Shown piece by piece: positions 33,541 through 42,234 of a stretch of DNA of 64,000 nucleotides (position 1 is its first letter; each line of letters begins with the position of its first letter). The position numbers and the translations under genes are program-made. Source of the stretch: Neorhizobium populisoli (GTDB lineage Bacteria; Pseudomonadota; Alphaproteobacteria; Rhizobiales; Rhizobiaceae); contig NZ_JAHYCB010000003.1 in the NCBI RefSeq assembly GCF_019430945.1, positions 62,001 through 126,000 on the forward strand, read 5' to 3'. The notes beneath the pieces were generated by a model that ran no database searches, was not told the origin of the DNA, and was given only the letters and a program-made list of their open reading frames with translations.

Positions 33541-33631
33541 TCGCCACCTCGCTATACCCCTCGCAAACCCGTTAAACTTTTCTTTAAATTTTACCTGTCA
33601 TTAATCTCTCGGAACACAGAGAGATAGTGCG

Positions 33632-34207
33632 ATGCGTATTGCGTTTTTCATCGCCCTCATGGCCATCACCTTGTCCGCTTGCGCCTCTGCGCCGAGCCGG
33701 ATCAACAATGCCTGCGCGATCTTTGAGCAGCGGGATGGTCTTTTCAACAACTGGTCGCGGCAGGCCAAGCGTGTCGAGCGCGAATTCGGCGTGCCGGTGC
33801 CGATCCTGATGGCGACGATCTACGTCGAGTCCGGTTTCCAGCCCTATGCCAAACCGCAGCGGAAATACATTCTCGGCTTCATTCCCTGGGGCCGCATTTC
33901 ATCGGCCTATGGTTATGCGCAGGCGCTGGACGGCACATGGGCCACCTACAAGGCCGATACCGGCCATTGGAGCGCCAGCCGCAGCGATTTCGGCGACGCC
34001 ATCCATTTTGTCGGCTGGTATCATCATCGCAGCAGCCAGAAGAACGGCATTCCGCTGACTGACGGATATAACCTCTACCTCGCCTATTATGCCGGCCATG
34101 CGGGTTACGAACGCGGTCAGTTCACCAGCGGCATTCGCGGCGCCGCCCAGAAATCAGCCAACATGGCACGGCAATATGAACAGCAGCTCAGAGGCTGCGG
34201 TTATTGA
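33632..34207 (+). CDS. Lytic transglycosylase (SLT) lipoprotein
   Basis: A 191-residue lipoprotein. The signal peptide ends in the lipobox LSAC with C17. The SLT domain has catalytic E66 in LMATIYVESGFQPYA, then RISSAYGYAQALDGTWATYK and YNLYLAYYAGHAGYERG. It should cut the glycan strand of peptidoglycan from the outer membrane. A second frame starting five bases upstream is a shadow. It is divergent from the acetyltransferase and convergent with an L,D-transpeptidase, another peptidoglycan enzyme. Confidence 0.85.
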   Translation: MRIAFFIALMAITLSACASAPSRINNACAIFEQRDGLFNNWSRQAKRVEREFGVPVPILMATIYVESGFQPYAKPQRKYILGFIPWGRISSAYGYAQALDGTWATYKADTGHWSASRSDFGDAIHFVGWYHHRSSQKNGIPLTDGYNLYLAYYAGHAGYERGQFTSGIRGAAQKSANMARQYEQQLRGCGY

Positions 34208-34223
34208 TATAGCGACACAGGTT

Positions 34224-34250
34224 TGCCAACGCCCATTCATGGCGTTGGCA
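34224..34250. terminator. Hairpin between the transglycosylase and L,D-transpeptidase genes
   Basis: A perfect 10-base stem, TGCCAACGCC with GGCGTTGGCA, and a 7-base loop between two convergent genes. No T-run follows, so termination strength is uncertain. Confidence 0.5.
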
Positions 34251-34278
34251 GCAAGCTGAACCGCTCGACAGGTCAAAA

Positions 34279-34707
34279 CTAACGGCTGACGACGATCCGC
34301 GTGTTCGACAGGCCATACTGGCTGGCGAGCGAGAAAAAGGTGGCGGCGTTTTGCGGATGCAGGCGAATGCAACCATGCGAAGCCGGACGGCCGAGACGTT
34401 TGGTCTCGAAGGTCGCATGCACGGCATAACCGCCATTGTAGAAAACCGCGAACGGCATCGGTGCATCGTCATACTTGCGCGAACGATGATCGCGCGACAG
34501 CCATTTGGCGCTCCAGACGCCGACCGGTGTCGAATAACCCGGCCGCGCGGTCGAGACCTTCCATTCGTGCGTGACGATGCCATCCTGGCTGACCGTCATC
34601 GTCTGCGTGTCCAGACTAACGCTGGCGACGAGACTTGCGGAAAACGCCGAAGGCGCGAGAAACTGCGCGCAGACAAGCGCTGCGGCTGCACCTAAGAACT
34701 TGCGCAT
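34279..34707 (-). CDS. YkuD-family L,D-transpeptidase
   Basis: A 142-residue exported protein: signal peptide FLGAAAALVCAQFLAPSAFS, then the YkuD domain. The catalytic block is visible as AVHATFETKRLGRPASHGCI followed by RLHPQNAATFF, with the Cys in SHGCIRL and the upstream His. L,D-transpeptidases make 3-3 cross-links in peptidoglycan or attach proteins to it; Rhizobiales carry many and use them in polar growth. ATG 34707 (MRKFLGAA) begins the signal peptide; a longer frame starts at 34737. Confidence 0.88.
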   Translation of the reverse strand: MRKFLGAAAALVCAQFLAPSAFSASLVASVSLDTQTMTVSQDGIVTHEWKVSTARPGYSTPVGVWSAKWLSRDHRSRKYDDAPMPFAVFYNGGYAVHATFETKRLGRPASHGCIRLHPQNAATFFSLASQYGLSNTRIVVSR

Positions 34708-34912
34708 TGAAACCCCCACTCTTTGCCCCTGTAACAAGCTGATACCCCTTTCAGCTCAAAGAATACTTAAGGGCAGGTGCCGATTTCTGGCAAATCACAA
34801 GTATGGAACTTTTAAAATCAGTAAAAACGATCGCGTGATCAATAAAAAATGAATCTCGCTCACAATCATTGAAATGCGGCTGATAATCATAGCGTCAATT
34901 GTTACGGCCGAA

Positions 34913-35314
34913 CTAAAAGACTTTCGCCGCCGTAACCTCCACCTCGACAAGGAATTCCGCCCGAGTGAAACCGCCGACCACGATCAGCGTCGAGACAGGT
35001 TTCGGATCGAGCGTATAGCGGTCGCGCACCGCCATATAGGCGGGGAAATCCTCACGGGTCGTGACGAAGCCGGCAATGCGGATGACGTCCGCATAGGTCA
35101 TGCCCGCCTCGTCGAGTATCGCGCCGATCGCCTGGAAGCAGAGTTCGGCCTGAGCCGCGACACCAGGCGGGATCTTGTCCTCGGTCGAAATGCCAAGCTG
35201 GCCTGAGGTCACCAGCAGGCTGGCGCCGGGCGGCACCAGCAGGCCGTGATTGTATCCGCCGAACGGCTTTCGCACAGAAGGCGGATTGAAGGTCCGTTTC
35301 GGATCAGGCGCCAT
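34913..35314 (-). CDS. RidA-family protein
   Basis: A 133-residue RidA/YjgF-type protein. RidA proteins hydrolyse reactive imine/enamine intermediates. Blocks: FGGYNHGLLVPPGASLLVTS, GQLGISTEDKIPPGVAAQAE, CFQAIGAILDEAGMTYADV, and a VEVEVTAAKVF end. The catalytic Arg seen in RidA (near TRVGVCVARLP-type sites) is not obvious, so it may belong to another RidA subgroup. ATG 35314 (MAPDPKRTF) overlaps the aldehyde dehydrogenase stop by 11 bases; the genes are probably co-transcribed. Confidence 0.8.
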   Translation of the reverse strand: MAPDPKRTFNPPSVRKPFGGYNHGLLVPPGASLLVTSGQLGISTEDKIPPGVAAQAELCFQAIGAILDEAGMTYADVIRIAGFVTTREDFPAYMAVRDRYTLDPKPVSTLIVVGGFTRAEFLVEVEVTAAKVF

Positions 35315-36728
35315 GGCCGACAATACCCTTGATTTCGAGGAAGTCATGAATGCCCCAATCAGCATATTCGCGCCCGTTGCCGGACTGCTTGTAGCCGCCG
35401 AATGGCGCAAACAGATCCCAGTCCGGCCCGTTGATATAGACCGAGCCGGCACGCAGCCGCGCCGCGACCTTGCGGGCATGGCCAAGCTCACCCTGGATAT
35501 AAGCCGCCAACCCATAGGGCGTGTCGTTGGCGATCTCGATCGCCTGCTCCTCGCTCTCGTAAGGCAGGATGGACAGCACCGGCCCGAAGATTTCCTCCCG
35601 CGCGATCGTCATGTCGTTGGTGACGTTACCGAACACGGTCGGACGGATGTAATAGCCGCGGTTGAGGTTTTCCGGCCGGCCCGGACCGCCGGTGACGAGT
35701 GTCGCGCCTTCGGCGATGCCGGCCTCGATTAGCCGCTGAATCTTGTCAAACTGGATTTGGCTGACGACAGGCCCGAGATCGACGCCCTCCGTGCGCGGAT
35801 CGCCGGTTGTCAGCTTCTCAGCCGCAGCCTTGGCGATGCCGAGCGCCTCTTCGTGACGTGCGGCCGGCACCAGCATGCGGGTCGGCGCGTCGCAGGATTG
35901 GCCGGAATTGCCGAAGCAAGTGGTCACGCCGTCCGTCACTGCCTTTTCGAAATCCGCATCCGGCAAGACGATGTTCGGCGATTTGCCTCCAAGCTCCTGC
36001 GCCACACGTTTCACGGTATCGGCAGCGGTCTTCGCGACGATGATACCGGCCCGTGTCGAGCCGGTAAAGGAAACCATGTCGACATCCGGGTGGCCGGCCA
36101 TTACCTGGCCCACATCCGGGCCGGTGCCGTTGACGAGATTGAAGACGCCCTTCGGCGTGCCGGCGGCTTCCATCACTTCGGCAAAGATGATGCCGGAGAT
36201 CGGCGCGATCTCGGAAGGTTTCAGCACCATCGTACAGCCGGCGGCAATTGCCGGGCCGACCTTGCAGGTGATCTGGTTGAGTGGCCAGTTCCACGGCGTG
36301 ATTAGCGCGCAGACGCCGATCGGCTCCTTGACGACCAGCGTGCTGCCGCGCTGTTCGGTGAATTCGTATTTCTCGAAGGCCTCGATCGTCGCCTTGAGGT
36401 GGCCGTGACCGGCAGCCGCCTGCGCATCGCGGGCGAAGGCAAGTGGTGCGCCCATCTCCTGCGAAACCGCCTTGGCGATATCCTCGTAGCGGTTTTCATA
36501 TTCGGCAAGGATGCGCTTCAGGAGCGCCAGCCGTTCCGCATGCGACCACTGGGAAAAGGCGGTAAAAGCAGCCTTGGCGGCCGCCACCGCCTTGTCGACA
36601 TCCGCCTTGGAACCCAGGGCGATCTGCGTATAGGCCTCTTCGGTCGACGGATCGATGACATCGAGCGCCACGGGGATAGCGGGTTCGACCCAGGCGCCGT
36701 CAATGAAGAATTTCAGATGGTTGCTCAT
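35304..36728 (-). CDS. NAD(P)-dependent aldehyde dehydrogenase
   Basis: A 474-residue aldehyde dehydrogenase that oxidises an aldehyde to its acid. The nucleotide-binding part has ITPWNWPLNQITCKVGPAIA and SFTGSTRAGIIVAKTA. Catalytic residues are E245 in VAQELGGKSPNIVL and C279 in GNSGQSCDAPTRML; the C-terminal EEIFGPVLSILPY is standard. The residue after the catalytic Cys is Asp rather than the usual Cys/Thr/Ala, a minor oddity. It is followed by RidA; the aldehyde is unknown. Confidence 0.92.
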   Translation of the reverse strand: MSNHLKFFIDGAWVEPAIPVALDVIDPSTEEAYTQIALGSKADVDKAVAAAKAAFTAFSQWSHAERLALLKRILAEYENRYEDIAKAVSQEMGAPLAFARDAQAAAGHGHLKATIEAFEKYEFTEQRGSTLVVKEPIGVCALITPWNWPLNQITCKVGPAIAAGCTMVLKPSEIAPISGIIFAEVMEAAGTPKGVFNLVNGTGPDVGQVMAGHPDVDMVSFTGSTRAGIIVAKTAADTVKRVAQELGGKSPNIVLPDADFEKAVTDGVTTCFGNSGQSCDAPTRMLVPAARHEEALGIAKAAAEKLTTGDPRTEGVDLGPVVSQIQFDKIQRLIEAGIAEGATLVTGGPGRPENLNRGYYIRPTVFGNVTNDMTIAREEIFGPVLSILPYESEEQAIEIANDTPYGLAAYIQGELGHARKVAARLRAGSVYINGPDWDLFAPFGGYKQSGNGREYADWGIHDFLEIKGIVGHGA

Positions 36729-36821
36729 GGTCGACCTCCCGGAATGCGACGCGGAAATGGTGAGGCACTATCGGCGATCACAATTTCCGCGGCAAGCCCG
36801 GAAGTATAAAAGTGAGGGCAT

Positions 36822-36965
36822 TTGCCCCTCATCCGCCTGCCGGCACCTTCTCCCCGTTCTGACGGGGAGAAGGACAATCGCGGCAACCTATCCGTCCCTC
36901 TCCAACGTCGAGCTAGGCACGTCCCCTCTCCCCGCATGCGGGGAGAGGGTTAGGGTGAGGGGCAA
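36822..36965. repeat. Palindromic intergenic repeat (RIME-like)
   Basis: A 144-base element between the aldehyde dehydrogenase and efflux genes. Outer ends are TTGCCCCTCA at 36822-36831 and its inverse complement TGAGGGGCAA at 36956-36965. Inside are two strong hairpins: a 28-base one at 36846-36873 (CCTTCTCCCC paired with GGGGAGAAGG) and a 26-base perfect palindrome at 36924-36949 (centre GCATGC). Confidence 0.7.
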
Positions 36966-36990
36966 TTTTGGTGCGGATACGTTAGACGAA

Positions 36991-38535
36991 CTATTCCATC
37001 GCCGCACTATGATCCACCACCGGTGGCCTTGCCGGCTTCCTGAGCACCAGGATCAGCGGCATGACCACAAGCGACATGATCATCAGCAGCTTGAAATCGT
37101 CCATATAGGCGATGATCGTCGATTGCAGCGTGATGAGATTGTCGAGCGAGGCAGCACCTGTGGCCGTCATCGGGTCAAGCCCTGCGGCAGCCTTAGTGTG
37201 AAGCATCGGATTGAACGGCGTGATGTAGCTCGCCATGTCCGCATGATTGCGCTGCACATTCTCGACCAGCAGCGCCGAAACCACGGCAATGCCGACGCTG
37301 GAGCCGATATTGCGCGACAGGTTGTAAAGGCCGGTGCCGTCGCCGCGCATATGGGCGGGCAGCGTCGCAAAGGCGATCGTCGTCAGCGGCACGAACAGGA
37401 AGCCAAGACCGGCGCCCTGGATGAAGCCGACATAGATGATCGTCCATTGCGAGACATCCGGCGTCCAGCCCATCATGTCGTACATCGCCCAGGCGGTAAT
37501 CGAGAAGCCGAGGAACAGCAGGATGCGCGTATCCACCTTGCCGACCAGCCGGCCGACCAGGAACATGCAGGCCATCGTGCCGAGCCCGCGTGGTCCCATG
37601 ACGATGCCGGCAGTGATGACCGGATACCCCATCAACGACTGCAGATACGGCGTCATCAGCGCCAGCGAGGCGAGATAGGTGACGCCGATCACGAAGATGA
37701 ACAGCATGCTGACGGCAAAATTCTGGTCGAGGAAAAGCCGCGGATTGATGAACGACTTTTCCGTCGTGAACGTGTGGACGAGCAACAGATAAAAGGCGCT
37801 GGCGCAGACGAGCGCCTCGACGATGATCTCGCTCGACGAAAACCAGTCGAGCTGCTGGCCGCGATCGAGGAAGAGCTGCAGCGAGGCAATCGCGATCGAC
37901 AGCATGCCGAAACCGAACCAGTCGAGTTTCGCCTGCGCATCGATCTTCGTTTCGGTCACGAATGCGGTAATTCCGAAGAAGGCGAGCGCGCCGATCGGCA
38001 CGTTGATGTAGAACACCCAGCGCCAGCTGATATTGTCGGTGAGCCAGCCGCCGATCACAGGCCCGAGCACCGGACCAACCATGACCGAGACGCCGAACAG
38101 CGCCATCGCCGAGCCACGCTCTTCCACGGAATAGATATCGAGCATGATGCCCTGCGACAGCGGCACGAGAGCCGCGCCGAACAGGCCCTGCATCAGGCGG
38201 AACCCGACGATCTGCGGCAGTGACTGGGCAAGCCCGCATAGGATGGAAGCGGCGACGAAACCGGTGATCGCCCCGAGCAGAACCCGCTTGCGGCCAAACT
38301 TGGCGGCAAGGAAGCCGGACGGAGGCGTCATGATCGCCGCGGCGACGATATAAGAAGTGAGCACCCAGTTGATCTGGTCGGCGGAGGCCGCCACGCTGCC
38401 CTGGATATACGGCAGCGCCACGTTGGCGATGGTCGTGTCGAGGGCCTGCATGATAACGGCGAGAATGACGCAGGCCGTGATAGCGCCGCGATTGGCCACC
38501 ACGGCGGATGCCGCTGGTGAAGCCGTGTTACTCAT
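36991..38535 (-). CDS. emrB: DHA2-family MFS efflux transporter (EmrB-like)
   Basis: A 514-residue transporter with about 14 membrane segments, typical of the DHA2 drug:H+ antiporters. Motif C-like GVSVMVGPVLGPVIGGWLTD and LAAKFGRKRVLLGAI (motif A) are visible, as is LDTTIANVALPYI (motif D1). EmrB works with an EmrA adaptor, encoded directly upstream and overlapping by eight bases, to pump drugs across both membranes with an outer-membrane channel. ATG 38535 (MSNTASPAA) is chosen; a longer frame starts at 38574 inside the emrA gene. Confidence 0.9.
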   Translation of the reverse strand: MSNTASPAASAVVANRGAITACVILAVIMQALDTTIANVALPYIQGSVAASADQINWVLTSYIVAAAIMTPPSGFLAAKFGRKRVLLGAITGFVAASILCGLAQSLPQIVGFRLMQGLFGAALVPLSQGIMLDIYSVEERGSAMALFGVSVMVGPVLGPVIGGWLTDNISWRWVFYINVPIGALAFFGITAFVTETKIDAQAKLDWFGFGMLSIAIASLQLFLDRGQQLDWFSSSEIIVEALVCASAFYLLLVHTFTTEKSFINPRLFLDQNFAVSMLFIFVIGVTYLASLALMTPYLQSLMGYPVITAGIVMGPRGLGTMACMFLVGRLVGKVDTRILLFLGFSITAWAMYDMMGWTPDVSQWTIIYVGFIQGAGLGFLFVPLTTIAFATLPAHMRGDGTGLYNLSRNIGSSVGIAVVSALLVENVQRNHADMASYITPFNPMLHTKAAAGLDPMTATGAASLDNLITLQSTIIAYMDDFKLLMIMSLVVMPLILVLRKPARPPVVDHSAAME

Positions 38536-39703
38536 GTGCGTAGGCCTTCGACATATCGACCAGCTTCTGGGCAAATTCCGGCAGGCCGCGCTTGTGGCCC
38601 GTATCTACGTCCACCACCGTGCTCATGCCGGCGCGCAGCGGCGGCTTGCAGTCAGCGCTTGCCGTATCGATCGTCACCCGCATCGGAATGCGCTGCACGA
38701 CCTTCACCCAGTTGCCGGAGGTGTTTTGCGCCGGAAGCAGCGCAAAGCTTGCGCCGGAAGCCGGGCTGACGCTGGCGACCTGGCCCTTCCACTCGACGCC
38801 CGGATAGCTGTCGACGGTGATCGTCACCGGTTGGCCGGGCTTCACATAGGTCAGCTCGGTCTCCTTCGGATTGGCGTTGATCCACATGTCCCTGGTCGAA
38901 ACCAGCGAAAAACCCTGCTGCGCGGCGTCCAGATAGCTGCCGATCTGCAATGCGCTGACATTGGTGACGATGCCGTCGAACGGCGCTTTGACAACCGTGT
39001 CGTCCAGCTGCCGCTGCGCATCGTCAACCGCCGACTGGGCTTGCAGATAGATCGGATTCTGCTCGATCGGCTGATCGGCATTGCCGCCGAGCTGGGCAAG
39101 CGTCGACTGGGCCTGCGCCTGCGCGACATCCACTTTCTGCTTGGCTGCATCGAGATTGTGCTTAGCATCGTCATAGGCGCCCTGCGTGGCGGCAGCACCC
39201 GAGATCAGCCGCTGCTGGCGTTCCAGCACGGTCTGGTAATAGGGAATATCGGCCTGCGCCTGGGCGATCTGGGTCAGAGATTCCTTGTAGGAAGCCTGCA
39301 GGTTCAGAAGCTGGTTGCGGGCGGCACCGAGCTTCGCCTGCGCGCCAGCAAGCGCGATCCTGAAACTGTCCGGCTTCAGGGTGAAGAGGGTCTGGCCCTG
39401 CTTCACCTCTTCGTTCTCATGCACGTTGACCGAAGCGACGGTGCCAGCGACATCCGTCGAGACGCCGACGATATCGGCCTGCAGATAGGCGTTGTCTGTG
39501 GACATGATCTGCCCGCCCTCGACGTAATAATAACCGCCCACCACGAGCGCAACGGGCAGAAGCGCAAACAGCAGCGGGCGCTTGAGGCTGCGGCGCTTCT
39601 TCGGCTTCGGCACTTCCGGCAGCGGCTGGCTGGCGGTTTCAAGGACGGTGATATTGCTGGTTTCGGAACCAGCTTCGGGCGAACGTGCGGAATTGTCGGT
39701 CAT
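38528..39703 (-). CDS. emrA: HlyD-family periplasmic adaptor (EmrA-like)
   Basis: A 391-residue adaptor: a membrane anchor (PLLFALLPVALVVGGYYYVE, about residues 48-67), barrel-sandwich ends (VSTDVAGTVASVNVHENEEV and DTVVKAPFDGIVTNVSALQI) and a helical hairpin between. It links EmrB to an outer-membrane channel. It lies between marR and emrB in one operon. Confidence 0.9.
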   Translation of the reverse strand: MTDNSARSPEAGSETSNITVLETASQPLPEVPKPKKRRSLKRPLLFALLPVALVVGGYYYVEGGQIMSTDNAYLQADIVGVSTDVAGTVASVNVHENEEVKQGQTLFTLKPDSFRIALAGAQAKLGAARNQLLNLQASYKESLTQIAQAQADIPYYQTVLERQQRLISGAAATQGAYDDAKHNLDAAKQKVDVAQAQAQSTLAQLGGNADQPIEQNPIYLQAQSAVDDAQRQLDDTVVKAPFDGIVTNVSALQIGSYLDAAQQGFSLVSTRDMWINANPKETELTYVKPGQPVTITVDSYPGVEWKGQVASVSPASGASFALLPAQNTSGNWVKVVQRIPMRVTIDTASADCKPPLRAGMSTVVDVDTGHKRGLPEFAQKLVDMSKAYAHE

Positions 39704-39715
39704 GGGAGAACGTCT

Positions 39716-40168
39716 TCAAGCTTTGTCGGCCGGCATGCGGCAGGCCGTGACGAGGTTGGATTTCATCTGTTCTAGAATTTCGTAAAGTCGGGCACGGTCG
39801 GCGTCCGAGATGCCTTGCAGAGCGTCCTGGCGGGTCGCCTCGCCGAGCGCGCGGCCGTCGTCGAGCAAAGCGCGCGAGCTTTCGGTCGTATAAAGCAGCG
39901 TGATCCGCCGGTCGGTTTCATGCGGACGACGCTCGACCAAGCCGCGTTCGGCGAGATTGTCGAGCACCCGCATCAGCGAGATCGGCGAAATCTCAAGCAG
40001 TTCCGCCAGTGCCTTCTGATGGATGCCCTCGCAACGGGCGAGATAGGCGATCGTCTGCCACTGTGCCCTTGTCAGGCCGACATCCTTCGCCCGTTGCTCG
40101 AAGCGCTTGCGAAACAGGCGCGCAACGTCATTCAGGAGAAAGCCGAGGGTCGGGGCATTGTTGGGCAT
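39716..40168 (-). CDS. MarR-family transcriptional regulator
   Basis: A 150-residue MarR protein with the winged HTH (GLTRAQWQTIAYLARCEGI; HQKALAELLEISPISLMRVL; NLAERGLVERRPHETDRRIT) including the D-x-R wing. It is first in the marR-emrA-emrB operon, so it very probably represses that operon and lets go on binding a toxic phenolic or drug ligand. GCTT and AAGC half-sites flank a 9-base spacer at 40182-40198 just before its start. Confidence 0.9.
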   Translation of the reverse strand: MPNNAPTLGFLLNDVARLFRKRFEQRAKDVGLTRAQWQTIAYLARCEGIHQKALAELLEISPISLMRVLDNLAERGLVERRPHETDRRITLLYTTESSRALLDDGRALGEATRQDALQGISDADRARLYEILEQMKSNLVTACRMPADKA

Positions 40169-40586
40169 GGCGGAAAACTAGCTTGCTGATGATAAGCATG
40201 TATATATTCTTCGAGCCATTAACAATCGGTGCAGCTGCGACAACCTGTTACCAGCGCCTTCACACTTTCGTGCAGCGCGTGAATCCGTTATGCTTCACAT
40301 GCTTTCCGAAAAGTTGCGACCAGGCTTTGGACCAAAGTAAAACTCCTCACTCTAAAGAAGCAATTCGGCGAGCGGCGACAGGATTTAGGAATTTCCTAAC
40401 CATCGCAGGCAGGACAATCGAAACGAAGCTTGGAAAAGCGTTTCGAAATAGCAGTTTATGCTTATATACCAAGAATTTATCGAGAATTAAGCTCTCTGTG
40501 TCAGTAGAGAATGCAAGGCGGCAGGCAACATCCCGCAGCGCTCGCGGTCACGTGCGGGCCAACGTTCACGAAAGGCAGAATGTTCG
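40169..40586. other. AT-rich intergenic region with hairpins
   Basis: A 418-base gap between divergent genes. It has a perfect 15-base palindrome TTAGGAA-T-TTCCTAA at 40385-40399 and a hairpin TCGAAACG ... CGTTTCGA at 40418-40446 with an inner GCTT/AAGC pairing. A CCGAAAAG-type fragment near 40307 resembles the short repeat at 30884. No gene is visible. Confidence 0.5.
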
Positions 40587-41534
40587 ATGCGACGCAGTTT
40601 CCTGAATTATGCCCGCGCCGGCGCTCTTGCCGGCCTGCTGGCAATGTCCGCTTCCGCCGCCCACGCCGATACGCTTCAGCAGGACCTGAAGGATCTTTCC
40701 GAAAAACAGATCGAAGACAGCGTCGAATTCGCCTTCGGCAATGCGCTGTTCTTCATGTTCCACGAGGCTGGCCATCTGCTGGTGTCGGAATTCGGCCTGC
40801 CGGTTCTCGGCCGTGAAGAGGATGCGGTGGATACGCTTTCCACCCTGCTGCTTCTCGAAGCTGATGACGATGTTTTCGATACGGCCCTGATCGACTCGGT
40901 CGATGGCTGGACCTTTTCCGCCGATGCCAGCGAAGCGGCCGAAGAGGAACAGGCGCTGTGGGACGCCCATGGGCTCGACCGCCAACGCGCCTTCAACATG
41001 GTCTGCCTGATGGTCGGCAAGGACCCGAAGAAGTTCAAGCAGTCCGCCGACGATGTCGAGATGCCGCAGAACCGCCGCCAGGAATGCGCCGGCGAATTCC
41101 AGAAAGCGCATGACAGCTGGTTCGGCGTGTTGAAGCCGCATCTGCGCACCGGCGACAAGAAGAGCAAGTTCACGATCACCTACAAGCCCGCCAAGACCAA
41201 GGATCTCAAGGACTATGTAGACCTCGTCAAGGAAGCGAAGGTGCTCGATCTTCTCAGCGAGCTGCTTTCCAGCCTCTACGTGCTGAAGGACGGCATCAAG
41301 CTGACGGCCGCCGAATGCGGCGAGCCGAACGCCTATTGGTCAGCCGACGAACGCGAAGTCACCTATTGCTACGAGTTGATGCAATATCACACGCAGACCG
41401 TCGCCAAATATTTCCGCGAGGAGGAAAGCGGCGACAACAGCGAAAGCGCCAGCAATGAGAGTGACGAAGAAGAGAGCAGCACCAAGCCAACAATCTCGAA
41501 AAATATCATTGGCACGGCAACGCCGCGCAAATAA
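40587..41534 (+). CDS. DUF4344 exported metallopeptidase-like protein
   Basis: A 315-residue exported protein with signal peptide AGALAGLLAMSASAAHA. The HExxH motif is H59-E60-A-G-H63 in FFMFHEAGHLLVSEFGLPV, followed by REEDAVDTLSTLLLLEADDD, where the Glu/Asp residues can complete a zinc site. This matches DUF4344. A Cys-rich C-terminal half and a disordered Ser/Glu tail (EEESGDNSESASNESDEEES) follow. Probably a periplasmic zinc protease of unknown target. Confidence 0.8.
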   Translation: MRRSFLNYARAGALAGLLAMSASAAHADTLQQDLKDLSEKQIEDSVEFAFGNALFFMFHEAGHLLVSEFGLPVLGREEDAVDTLSTLLLLEADDDVFDTALIDSVDGWTFSADASEAAEEEQALWDAHGLDRQRAFNMVCLMVGKDPKKFKQSADDVEMPQNRRQECAGEFQKAHDSWFGVLKPHLRTGDKKSKFTITYKPAKTKDLKDYVDLVKEAKVLDLLSELLSSLYVLKDGIKLTAAECGEPNAYWSADEREVTYCYELMQYHTQTVAKYFREEESGDNSESASNESDEEESSTKPTISKNIIGTATPRK

Positions 41535-41558
41535 ATCCACCGCCGCATGGCAGACGAA

Positions 41559-41590
41559 AACACCCGGCTTGGGTCAAGCCGGGTGTTTTT
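41559..41590. terminator. Bidirectional terminator
   Basis: A perfect 13-base stem, AACACCCGGCTTG with CAAGCCGGGTGTT, and a 3-base loop, followed by TTTTT on the plus strand and a T-run on the minus strand. It separates the DUF4344 and hydrolase genes, which converge. Confidence 0.85.
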
Positions 41591-41594
41591 GGTT

Positions 41595-42209
41595 TCAGGC
41601 ACCATAGGGTCGGAAAAACGTCTTGGCCGCTTCGATCTCGTTCGGCCGGATTTCATGACCGCCCGAATGCCATTCCAGCGTGACCGCGTCGCCCTGCCGC
41701 TTGTAGTAATCGGCCAGCTCGGTAGTCAGCGGCACCGGCGAGATGGGATCGTGCTGGCCGGCGGTGATCAGCACATGCGCTTTTTCTTCGTTCTTCCGGT
41801 CGCCCGGCTGGAACGGGATCAGCGGGTGCATCAGCACGCCTGCCTCGAACAGGCCCGGCTTCTCGATCATAATATTGGCGAGAATATTCGCGCCATTCGA
41901 GAAACCGAGGCCAAGCACGGTCGAGGACTCGTAGCGCTCACGATTGGCGGTCACGAACTCGCCCATCCGCTCGGTCGCCCGGGCAAGATCGTCGCAATCG
42001 TAGACGCCCTCCGCCTTGCGCCGGAAGAAGCGGGCCGCACCGTGTTCTGAAACATCGCCGCGTGGCGATATCACCGTGGCGCCCGGCAGAAGTCGGGAGC
42101 CGAAGTCGAAGAACTGGTTCTCGTCGCCGCCGGTGCCGTGGAAGACGAACAGGATCGGCGCACCCGGTGCACCGGGCCGTGCCCGGTGCACATAGCTGTC
42201 GTAACTCAT
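41595..42209 (-). CDS. Alpha/beta-fold carboxylesterase (MhqD-like)
   Basis: A 204-residue alpha/beta hydrolase of the phospholipase/carboxylesterase type. Motifs: oxyanion-side HGTGGDENQF, nucleophile GLGFSNGANILANIM (G-x-S-N-G), Asp in TAGQHDPISPV, and His in EWHSGGHEI. In Bacillus, an MhqD hydrolase is encoded with a MhqO-type dioxygenase, as here. AAGGAGAT is close before ATG 42209. It is 25 bases from the dioxygenase stop. Confidence 0.85.
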   Translation of the reverse strand: MSYDSYVHRARPGAPGAPILFVFHGTGGDENQFFDFGSRLLPGATVISPRGDVSEHGAARFFRRKAEGVYDCDDLARATERMGEFVTANRERYESSTVLGLGFSNGANILANIMIEKPGLFEAGVLMHPLIPFQPGDRKNEEKAHVLITAGQHDPISPVPLTTELADYYKRQGDAVTLEWHSGGHEIRPNEIEAAKTFFRPYGA

Positions 42210-42234
42210 CTTGATCTCCTTGAACTCGAAGCCT

